From Bacillota bacterium (lineage in GTDB: Bacteria; Bacillota_I; Bacilli_A; ML615J-28; CAG-698), in contig JAEZSA010000065.1 of the NCBI GenBank assembly GCA_023422115.1, positions 1-6,994 on the forward strand: a stretch of DNA of 6,994 bases, written 5' to 3'. The translations under genes and the position numbers were made by a program. Shown here in pieces: positions 1 through 6,994 of the stretch. Position 1 is the stretch's first letter. Every line of letters starts with the position of its first letter. The notes below the pieces were generated by a model. The model made no database searches. It was not told the DNA's origin and was given only the letters and a program-made list of their open reading frames with translations.

Positions 1-3000
1 ATTAGCGTTTCTACATCAATATCTGTAAAATATGCTTCTGTTAATTGTGTTCCAAATAGAATTTCTACTGGATCTGTGATATTGCTTGTAGCTCCTGCTG
101 GTAAAAATGGTTGATCACCATAGGTAATCTCTTCCACTACACAAGCTGCACTTGCTGCTTTTTCAAAAACAACATAGTATACTACTTCTTGTGTTAATCT
201 ATATTCTAAAATATAGATTCCACTATGTAATTGACTACTAATATCCAAATCGATGATTAATGTTCCATCATCCCAAGTATAATCTTCATTAAATGCACTG
301 TCCCCCACTGTCTCAACAACGACACGACCATTATTTAAGGTGCTAGCATAGCTGTAATTGGTAACTAGGTTTCCAGGAATACAATTTTCACTAACACTTT
401 GACCTAGATTAGCATAACTATACATTTTAATATTATCTTTCATGTCCAATCCATTTGGTAAGTTCTTCGTTACATAAGTTACTAATAATGAACCATTTAC
501 AGATGCAACATCATCATAACTTCCACCACTAATATCTACAATATTAATATCAGTAATTGGTGTAGCTGCATAGTTAACTCCATCATTAATTCTTAAATCG
601 ATTATCTCACTAGCGGTTTTTGGAGCAGTAATGATAATGTTTACAAAGTATTCTGTTTCTACTGTTCTATCTTCTGCTTGAATGATGAAAGTATAACTAA
701 CAACACCACTAACTTTTGAAGTTATGATATCACCAGGAATCAAACCTGTTCCCATAACAATCGGACGTAGACTGCCTTCCTTAAAGATAGCGTTATAGGA
801 TAATTCATAATGTGATAAAGTATTGACTAAAAATTCACTAGCATCTACTTCATCAGCATTAGAAGCAATATAGAAAGTAATTTTTTTCATATAATTATCA
901 TAGTCTTCTTGAACATTATTAGTAATAGTATAATCAATCGTTGGATTGTTACGATCTGTTCCTTCTAATTCAATCTTAAATACTGTAGTAGCAATTGATT
1001 TTTTCAACTGCTTCATCATATAGTAAATTCTATAGTTAACACAATCTGTATTTAATACAGTTGTTGGCTCACCATATTCATCTAGCACATAATAGTTATT
1101 GACATCATCAATAGTTCCTCCACGCCAAGTTGCATCATTCACTGGATTTCCATGAATATCACTTGTCAGATATTCATCCAAACGAATTAACATAACATTA
1201 TCTGGTAAGAATTGACCTTGTTCAATACCATCTGAACTTGCTAGTGCATAAATACCAACATAGTCTGTATAATCATTGATATTTAAACCAGAAACGGAAC
1301 AAAGCGATCCTAATGTATCTGCTAGATTAGCAAGATCGGTTGGATTATTAATGTCTAATCCATAACCTTTTCCATCCAGTAAACCTACTAGAATATCAGA
1401 ACCTATATAATTGGGATCAGTATATTCACGATAAGCATCATAGTAACAAATCTCTGCTACAATTGCTATTTTATCATCATCGTTTAATGTCAGTGATGAT
1501 ACGATAGTACTAAATAGCGATGGGGTTGCTTCAACTAAAAAGCTGGTGATTCTTCCTATATTGTAATAAGAAATATTGCTGTCTCCAAGGCTTGCTCCAA
1601 GTAGAGTAGTTATTTCATCTTTAAAGAACGTTGCATTCGCTGATAGTGCGCGTGCTAAATAGTATTCATCATTAGGAACCGTAGAAAGCACTCTTTTTAA
1701 AACAGCTGCTTTTCCCAATCCTCCGCTTTCGTTATCTAAAACACTAAATATAATATCGAGTTTACTTTCACTTGATATATAGTCATCAATACCATTCGTG
1801 CTATCATGTAGTACTGTATGATAGTATGTTCCATCCATACTTGCTTTCGTAGCAATACCCTTAATCTTATCATCCCTTGTTGTTGCAGAAGGAATAGTAA
1901 CACTTAAATTTGCTGAATAAGCATTGTATACTTCTGTTACAATTTCTTTTTTATCTGCAATCGATAACGTAGAAGATAGGCTCAACAAGTAGGTTTCTAG
2001 ATTCGAAGTCATCGAAGTAGATGCATATAAAGCATTGGTTACTTCTTGCATGGCTGCTTCCGAATTTTGATTATAAAATATATTCTTTAAAAAATATTTA
2101 ATCGTATCTGGTTGCAAAGTTGCATTGATAAACGAAGAATAACTATCACTACTTGAATATTGGAAGTAAGAGCCATGCGTAGAATAAACATAATACTGAC
2201 CACTCGTTGTATAGTAGACATATCCAATATTAGCCTCACCCCGATAATTAAGAGAACGATTTGCTCCACTATATCGGAATCCAGTACCACTATACCAACG
2301 ATAATATCCTGATGTATTGCTTGTTCCCATATAAGTAATTCTTCTTGCAGTTGTATTTGTTGGAGCTCCTGTTGCATAGACTCCTGTAACATTATCATAG
2401 CTTCCACTAGTTAAGCGATAAGGTGCTGTATAAACAGTATTTCCACTAGAATAGATAGAATATCCAAAGCTTGGATTGACAGCATTATAATAATTCGTAC
2501 TATCTGCTCGCAAATAGAAAGTTCCTAAACTATTATATACATCAGCAGTCATGGTACTTGAACCCTTAATCGTGTTCCACAAAGTAGTTGCTTCTGCTGT
2601 AGATAAATCATCAATCACACTATTAAATGTGGCCTGTTCTGATGTATAGGTAATGCCATTGTACTTTGCGATCAATTGTAATTTACCATTACTCGATAAG
2701 TCATAGTTATTTTTTAAGCTTGCTAGATTACTATCATTAATATAAGAATCATTTAAAATGTTTGTATAAAGTGTACTGATTTGTGAATCATTTAAACTAC
2801 TAAGTCGATCATTGCCTGTTAATAAACTATATAAATTATTAACAATGGTATCGCTGACTACAGAGTTATCTCCAAAGCTAGATGCAAAGATTGCTTGCAA
2901 TTCAATTTCTGATAAGTTATCAACAACGCTATTTAACACCGATATTGTTGTTGCATCAGTAAAAATAGCTTCAATATCAGCAGCATATGCGGTAGGATCT

Positions 3001-6000
3001 GATGCAAGAATGATTAAATAATCCATAACTAAATCTGTAGTTTCTGCTGAGTAATTGCTAGTTAAATTCGCCAGATAAGTTGAATTATTAACTAAGGTAT
3101 TCATCATGGCTACTTTCATGGCATCCGTGACATTTTCATCATTTAAAATGTCTGTTAACAGGGTAACAAAACGCGAATCAGCGACAAAAGCATTGATCAA
3201 TGCGGTTGAATTACTAGCATTGGCTAATAGAGTTTGCAACATGCTTTCAAAATCAGTAGTCCCACTATGGCTTGCATACATTGATTCTAGAATATCTAAA
3301 GAATAATCTGTATTTGCATATACATAATCTTTAATTGTAGAGTAACTCGAAATTATACTGTTGTATAGCGTATTGATTTCTGATGAAGATGTATATTGAC
3401 TATCAATAATTGCAATATTTGCTTCTAAATCGATTAATAACATTTGTAATGCTTCTAGTAAAATAGTTTCTTTTAATCCGATTTCATCAATTAAATATTC
3501 ATTTACCTTACTATATGGTACAAATTGAATATAGTCTGCAATGTATTGGTTTGTAATAACGCTTGGGTCAGTTTGAGAAGTATCTCTTAATGGGAATGAT
3601 AAGTTAAAAATACCCCCATTATATTCTTGTGTTAATTGCTCTTCTAGTGTTTCACCGCCTACGACAATTCCATCTCTAGTATCTTTATAATAGGATTTAA
3701 TTCCGTAAGAAACACCACTTGTCGTCCCTGCTGCAAATGGAGTAGGGGAATAATCTATTTCTTTGGTTGTTGCCATATATCGCAACAAATCTTGCATTGT
3801 TTGAGCATCATCGATACCTGTTACATTTAAAATATTAGAATCAGTTCTACCCAAAATATTTACATTATCAACGAAGTTAATTAGATAACTAACAGTAATT
3901 TTATTGAATATTTGACTAGGATAATAATTTGAGTTTGAAGCAATATAACCAATTAATGCTCCGCAAGGATAATCAGTACCATTGCTTACTCCAAGATAAT
4001 CCGTATTAATAGTTAAATTGGTACCACCCGATAAAATTTCTGTTAGGTTTCCTGAAGAAACTTGTATTGGAGTGATGTTCCCATAGTTAATCGCATTGGC
4101 GATATAAACAGGATCTTCTGTTGTAATATAATTAATAAATTTGTAAATGAAAATTAATCCATACATACCGCCAGATACTTTAGTAGCAAAAATGTCCCCA
4201 TAATTTACTACGTTAACAATGGAGTTAACACCTAAACATAAGAATCCTGCTGCCTTACAACGTGGTTCTTCTGTTGACCAGGAATCATTATATCCATTAT
4301 AAGCAACAACATCACCATAGTTAATCGTGAATTCAATTTTTTGTTTGTGTGGATGAATATTGTAACAAGTACCGCCACTCACAATGCTTCCACTACCCAT
4401 ATCTTTACCAAATTCATCTTTTTCGTTACGAACGATGATTCCTCCAGCATTAACCCACGAGTTTCCTGTTGAAGTACAAATGGAATAGATACTACCATTA
4501 TTAGCAGAGTCCTTAATTTGTGCATATTGATCAAGCATTAAGAAACAGATTCCTCCTGTTTCAACTTCAAATTCACCAGCATAGCTTCCATAAGATCCAG
4601 CACCAATAATATAATTCACATTGTAAATATTTCCTAAATTAAAACAAGAAGATAGAATTGAAGCATTAATCGCTGTGATTCCAGCTGCTCGGCATACCCC
4701 ATAATACTCTCCAGAATTAGTATAACCTGTTCCTGAATAACTACCATGAACAGTAATATTACCATTATTTACACAGTTATGAATGGTTCCATCTACATCT
4801 GGATCCATGATAACATCATCAACAGATAAATCCTCATCAACAAATATCTTTTGATTGGCATTTTTATAACAAATACCAGAAGCGTAGACATTAAAAACAA
4901 CAACGACGCCACTTGCTTTTGTATTAGAAGTTACTTCAATATCCCCACCATTGAAGATATTTTTTGCTTTACAGTTGATACTGACCTCTTCAAAACAGCC
5001 AAAAACTTTTAGCTTCTTATAGTCAGTAGAACGATCATTGGTAGCATATAAAGCATTCAAATAAGTTCCTTGGGTTGTTTGAGTAAAATTAACTACAATG
5101 TCCCCATCATTACGGATATTATCTAAATTAAAATTTAATCCAACTGTGTTTCCAGATAAAACTAGATTATAGAAATCTACAGGATTGGATGTTACATAGT
5201 CGATATCACGATAATTATAAGATGCTTTTAAATTAGTATAAGTTCCAATATATTTGTCTGGATTACTCTTGGTATTATCTGTCATTGTGACAGGATAGGG
5301 TGAAGTTCCGCTATAAGATACTGTAATAATATCTGTCACAACATCATTGTCCGATACGACACAAGGAGCATATCGCCATAAGATAGACATATCTACTTCT
5401 TGGGCTGGTAGTGCTTGTAATACTTTTTCATTATCTACATAAGCGTATTTCTGAGCAAAATTATAGGCTCCATTTATATTTGTATTCGTTTCTTTAGTAT
5501 AAGCAACACCCGCTACATTCAAGGTAATATTTGGCAATAGATAGTAATTACCACTAGAACCATATCGTGTATGAGCAGGAGTTAAGGAATTGTTATTAAT
5601 GATATTCATCACCGAACGGCTCGATAGACTACTATAATTTAGAGTTGTTGCATCGGTAGTATTTTCAATATTAATAACACCTGATATATAAGCAATGGTT
5701 GCTTCTTCTCTGACATACATTGTCATATTACCATTATTTAAAAATTGACCAATTTCATCATATCCATAGGTATGCAAGCCAAAAACACCGGCAGCATATA
5801 ATTGTCCATAACGATAAGTAACACCATTGACACCAATGGTAATATTCCCATCGTTTTCTAATTCTTTCGCTTCGTTAGTAACACCACTACCCACAACACC
5901 ACCAACATATTGATATAAATTGGTGATGTTTGTTGAAGAAGAAAATCTCATCGCATAAAGATTCATGCTATTCAAACAATTAGAAATACTATTGGCTTGG

Positions 6001-6994
6001 TTAATCTTACCAATAATTCCACCAATACTTGAACCACTAATACCTGCCGTTCCTGTTGTTAGCGTTTGGTAAGAACCATCAATAATACCTGTAGTAGTAC
6101 AGTCTTTAATTGTTCCTAGACTACTATAACCAACAACACCACCAGCATAAACTAATCCAATGCTATTTAATGTTGTACTAGTTCCATCACTAGTATAGTT
6201 AGAGGCTTTTGTTGTTAGAATAATCTGCCCACTAACATTAACATTTTCAATTAAACCACCTTCTTGTTTTCCCGTCACAATACCAATGGTATTGATTTCT
6301 AGGTAAGTATCTTTTCCATCTAAATCAAGAGGTCGAACCATCGCATCAACAAAGTTGATATTTTTAACTGTTCCTGATAGGATTTCAAAAAAACCATAAC
6401 AGCGATACCCATTATAGGAAATTCCTGTAGTTATTGTTAAGTTGAAAATAGAATTATAGGGAGATAAACTACCATCTTGTAATAAGCAATCAAATCCATC
6501 TGCTGCTTTTTCTGCGCTTTGGAAATTTCCTGAAAATACAGCGTTTGATTTATAAAATGCTTCTTCGGTAACAGCTGCTGCATTAACACTATTAATTAAA
6601 CGATAGTCTTCTCGTCTAAAAGTACCATAACGAGCAATTAAACTGGTCATATAAACCAAATCACTTGCTGAAGTTATTTCAAAATAAGTTTCCTCATTAA
6701 TATCCGTTTTTTGCACTAATCCTTTTAATATAGGATAAGTTAATTTAAGAATATTATGATAGCTCGCAGGATAAGTAATATTAGAAAACCAACCATTACT
6801 TACTTCTTCTAGTCCTACCATTTTATAATATGGAAAATAATCATCACTATAAAATTGTGCAGTGGTTAGACCGATAATATTTGTTTCAACCCCAATAGTG
6901 ACTTCTAAAGTTCCTGGGTCAATATACATTTTCTTTGGTAAAGTTATGGTATCAATTAGAATACTAGAGTCGAAAAAGACATTGTTTACCACTC
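1..6994 (-). CDS. Internal fragment of a giant repeat-rich surface protein (adhesin-like), both ends outside the window
   Basis: The minus-strand frame starting at 6992 is open for 2,330 codons (bases 6992-3) without a stop, so the full protein is larger still. Start codon, ribosome binding site, signal peptide and C-terminal anchor all lie outside. Sequence features seen: GLUG-like beta-helix motifs (residues about 106-1010), an alpha-helical repeat region (about 1161-1863) split by a Tyr-rich block (1492-1621), and beta-sandwich-like sequence toward the C-terminal side (about 2000-2330). There is no hydrophobic stretch long enough for a membrane segment and no recognisable catalytic motif. 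By hand count all 8 Trp codons are TGG. Proteins of this composition and architecture in low-GC Gram-positive relatives are usually exported and cell-associated; that location, and an adhesive or structural role, are inference. The reading frame is very secure; the function is not. An alternative is a secreted polysaccharide-binding scaffold. I do not recognise a named gene. Confidence 0.96.
3..614 (-). other. Beta-rich C-terminal-side sequence running off the window (residues 2127-2330)
   Basis: Further strand-like segments follow the cadherin-like ending: DLRINDGVNY, GSLLVTYVT, RVVVETVG, TLIIDLDIS, GIYILEYRLTQEVVYYVVF and VEILFGTQL. At least one more beta-sandwich is likely. The 'LHSGIYILEYRL' to 'EVVYYVVFEKA' pair looks like the final hairpin of one domain. 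After it, GDQPFLPAGATSNITDP may begin another. The frame leaves the window in the middle of a codon at bases 2-1. No anchor motif is seen before the edge. Confidence 0.42.
615..995 (-). other. Probable beta-sandwich with cadherin-like ending (residues 2000-2126)
   Basis: The segment is strand-rich: TVFKIELEG, PTIDYTI, KITFYIASN, YELSYNAIF and VVSYTFIIQ. It closes with AEDRTVETEYFVNIIITAP (from residue 2106). That ending follows the 'x-A-x-D-x-x-x-x-x-Y-x-V-x-[IV]' pattern seen at the last strands of many bacterial cadherin-like and Ig-like extracellular domains. It is followed by a Pro-Lys-Thr linker, as expected at a domain boundary. Length (about 127 residues) is somewhat above the usual 80-100, so the N-terminal boundary is uncertain. 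Confidence 0.45.
996..1403 (-). other. Unassigned mixed segment after the helical array (residues 1864-1999)
   Basis: It begins SDILVGLLDGKGYGLDINNP and contains a short helix (TDLANLADTLGSLC). Strand-like pieces follow: YVGIYALAS, NVMLIRLDEYL and NYYVLDEYG. It ends in a short basic helix-like stretch (YYMMKQLKKS). Acidic and Asn-rich loops (NINDYTDY, DDVNN) are frequent. Cysteines reappear here after an 838-residue gap that ends in EICYYD. I recognise no family and infer only a globular domain or pair of small domains. Confidence 0.4.
1404..2129 (-). repeat. Alpha-helical repeat region, second part (residues 1622-1863)
   Basis: Helix-like amphipathic segments resume at once after the Tyr-rich block: DTIKYFLKNIFYN, AAMQEVTNALYAS, NLETYLLSLSSTL, IADKKEIVTEVYNAYSANL, SKLDIIFSVLDNE, KAAVLKRVLSTV, FFKDEITTLLGASL, TSFLVEATPSLFSTIVSSL and DKIAIVAEICYYDAY. 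Unit length is roughly 25-40 residues with turn sequences such as 'LSIADKKE' and 'LNDDDKIA' that resemble each other and may mark equivalent repeat positions. A shorter Tyr/His-containing interruption (DGTYYHTVLHDSTNG) occurs about one third of the way along. It probably forms one structural region with the part at higher coordinates. Confidence 0.58.
2130..2519 (-). other. Tyr/Ser/Gly-rich block of 130 residues inserted in the helical region (residues 1492-1621)
   Basis: Hand counting gives 24 tyrosines in 130 residues, with abundant Ser, Gly, Thr and Asn, no Cys and almost no Leu. Short aromatic turns repeat irregularly: IYSSGNTVY, GYYRWYSGTGFRYSG, GYVYYTTSGQYYVYS and GSYFQYSSSDSYSS. Several Arg residues are also present (YRLTS, TARRITY, YYRWY, FRYSG, ANRSLNYRG). 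Helical-type sequence lies directly on both sides, so this looks like a beta-rich or flexible module placed within the helical array. Tyr/Ser/Gly-rich faces are common in carbohydrate- or surface-binding modules, so a binding role is possible, but this is inference. The reading frame is continuous through the block. Confidence 0.65.
2520..3512 (-). repeat. Alpha-helical repeat region, first part (residues 1161-1491)
   Basis: Composition changes to Leu/Ile/Asn/Asp/Ser/Ala with little Gly, no Cys and almost no Pro. Amphipathic helix-like segments alternate with short polar turns, for example ETILLEALQMLLIDLEANIA, MLQTLLANASNSTALINAFV, DAMKVAMMNTLVNNSTYL and SVLNSVVDNLSEIELQAIF. Related turn-plus-helix units recur, such as LLTDILNDENVTD and LYTNILNDSYINDSN. 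The two ILND copies lie exactly 130 residues apart (390 bases) and share 14 identical bases. This is consistent with an old internal duplication, or with an alpha-solenoid or helical bundle. I know of no named family it matches. The last dozen residues lead into the Tyr-rich block. Confidence 0.6.
3513..3962 (-). other. Linker between the beta-helix and helical arrays (residues 1011-1160)
   Basis: After CGALIGYI the Gly-rich strand pattern stops. The segment holds a short probable helix (DDAQTMQDLLRYMA) and a charged, Tyr-containing stretch (GIKSYYKDTRDGIVVGGETL). A polar segment, SFPLRDTSQTDP, comes just before the helical region. In GLUG-type proteins the end of a helix array is often followed by such a capping or linker segment. 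No family is recognised. Confidence 0.45.
3963..5159 (-). repeat. Second beta-helix array built on N-x-G-[ND/S]-[I/V] motifs (residues 612-1010)
   Basis: Eight copies of an Asn-x-Gly-[Asn/Asp/Ser]-[Ile/Val] strand can be read: NDGDI (its G at residue 630), NGGDI (683), NNGNI (744), NLGNI (787), NNGSI (833), NYGDV (893), NYGDI (932) and NYGNI (971). Spacings between the glycines are 53, 61, 43, 46, 60, 39 and 39 residues, so the last three are in strict register. Small-residue-Gly strands fall between them (ASGICY, ETGGICFLM, NAGGIIV, KAAGFLCL, CGALIGYI). 'C-x-N-x-G-[ND]-[IV]' is the hallmark of GLUG-like repeats, and CVNNGN and CFNLGN show the cysteine form. This array carries many of the protein's cysteines. 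The fold assignment rests on motif recognition alone. Confidence 0.7.
5160..5492 (-). other. Connecting segment between the two beta-helix arrays (residues 501-611)
   Basis: This stretch interrupts the GLUG-like pattern. It includes a conventional-looking LWRYAPCVV segment, a Ser/Pro/Tyr-rich loop (SYSGTSPYPVTM) and an NYRDIDYVT strand. No GG-hydrophobic or N-x-G-x-I motif occurs here, so it may be a large loop or a small domain inserted into the helix. I assign no family. Confidence 0.45.
5493..6347 (-). repeat. GLUG-like array with GGxxG strands about every 40 residues (residues 216-500)
   Basis: Six degenerate protein-level repeats are marked by a small-residue-Gly-hydrophobic core: GGVVGY at 284, GGIIGK at 324, GGVVGS at 364, AAGVFG (aligned position 401), SGVIN at 437 and AGVAY at 494. 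The spacings are 40, 40, 37, 36 and 57 residues. Between them lie companion strands of the form 'I-x-x-C' or 'L-x-N-x-G-N-I', such as GTIKDCTTTG, SISNCLNS, LENDGNITI and FLNNGNMTM. GLUG repeats typically pair a G-G-[LI]-[VA]-G strand with a 'C-x-N-x-G-x-[IV]' strand, and both elements are visible. The repeats have diverged enough that no long DNA repeat remains. Role is inferred to be an extracellular stalk or adhesive surface. Confidence 0.72.
6348..6677 (-). other. Entry module of a GLUG-type right-handed beta-helix (residues 106-215)
   Basis: The order of motifs matches the usual opening of GLUG-type beta-helix domains. First comes ITSASDLVYMTSLI (from residue 106), the I-x-S-A-x-x-L helix-capping segment. 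Then EDYRLINSV, equivalent to the family's 'Y-x-L-x-x-D-I' strand. Then VFSGNF (152-157), equivalent to 'F-x-G-x-F-D-G'. Last is a C/F-rich GYRCYGFFEILSG followed by TVKNINF (208-214), equivalent to 'G-L-F-G-x-I-x-x-G-x-I-x-N-L'. The DG that normally follows the F-x-G strand is displaced here by about a dozen residues (AEKAADGFD). The motif order is seen in the sequence; the beta-helix fold is family knowledge applied by eye, without a profile search. Confidence 0.6.
6678..6992 (-). other. Unassigned beta-rich segment before the beta-helix (fragment residues 1-105)
   Basis: This is the first visible part of the giant protein. It alternates hydrophobic and polar residues (for example MYIDPGTLEVTIG), suggesting beta-strands. 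Around residues 40-75 it contains an aromatic-rich patch including DDYFPYYKM and NGWFSNITY. I recognise no family. It probably belongs to a domain that begins upstream, outside the window. It runs directly into the ITSASDL motif that opens the next module. Confidence 0.45.

Noticed and set aside
2087..2407. Open frame of 106 codons on the minus strand in a different frame
   Set aside because: It overlaps the Tyr-rich block out of frame. Its Ile/Val/Gln-rich product is what shifted TAT/AGT/GGA-type codons would give.
2812..3021. Open frame of 69 codons on the plus strand
   Set aside because: It lies antisense to the helical array of the giant gene, has no convincing ribosome binding site, and encodes no recognisable protein. 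Leu/Asn-rich helical sequence readily leaves an open antisense frame.
3106..3306. Open frame of 66 codons on the plus strand
   Set aside because: It is also antisense to the helical array with no family resemblance, and is best explained as a by-product of the codon content of the real gene.
4760..5735. Recurring short plus-strand string ACCATTATTT
   Set aside because: It is the reverse complement of codons for the N-N-G motif of the beta-helix repeats, not a CRISPR or regulatory repeat; spacing is irregular and no spacers are present.
1..6994. TATAAT-like and other promoter- or terminator-like patches
   Set aside because: AT-rich coding sequence contains many chance matches; all lie inside one open reading frame and none has a matched spacing to a credible start.

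Overview
The window lies entirely inside one very large protein-coding gene on the minus strand. Read as the reverse complement, the frame whose first complete codon is at 6992-6990 stays open to the last complete codon at 5-3. That is 2,330 codons with no stop, and neither the real start nor the real stop is present. I found no other gene, RNA gene, mobile element, CRISPR array or intergenic gap. Residue numbers below count from the first complete codon (fragment residue 1 = bases 6992-6990), not from the true N-terminus.

Organism: the DNA is strongly AT-rich, codons prefer A/T in the third position, and the protein is rich in Asn, Thr, Ser, Ile and Tyr. All 8 tryptophans are TGG, there is no in-frame TGA, and a CGG arginine codon is used. 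This fits a low-GC Firmicutes or Acholeplasma/RF39/Izemoplasma-type bacterium using the standard bacterial code, and argues against Mycoplasma or Spiroplasma. The taxonomic placement is inference.

Layout from N- to C-terminal side (high to low coordinates): (1) an unassigned beta-rich piece, 6992-6678; (2) an entry module of the kind that opens GLUG-type beta-helix domains, 6677-6348; (3) an array of GGxxG strands spaced about 40 residues apart, 6347-5493; (4) a connecting segment, 5492-5160; (5) a second array built on N-x-G-[ND/S]-[I/V] motifs, 5159-3963; (6) a linker, 3962-3513; (7) a Leu/Asn/Ser/Asp-rich alpha-helical array, 3512-2520; (8) a 130-residue block with 24 tyrosines, 2519-2130, interrupting the helical array; (9) more helical array, 2129-1404; (10) an unassigned mixed segment, 1403-996; (11) a probable beta-sandwich ending in a cadherin-like/Ig-like signature, 995-615; (12) further beta-rich sequence running off the window, 614-3.

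The best reading is a giant secreted or cell-surface, adhesin-like protein: a long beta-helical stalk joined to an alpha-helical repeat region and beta-sandwich domains. No enzyme active site, signal peptide, membrane segment or cell-wall anchor is visible, so location and adhesion are inferred from architecture. The most unusual points are the Tyr-rich block inside the helical array and the restriction of cysteines to the beta-rich parts.
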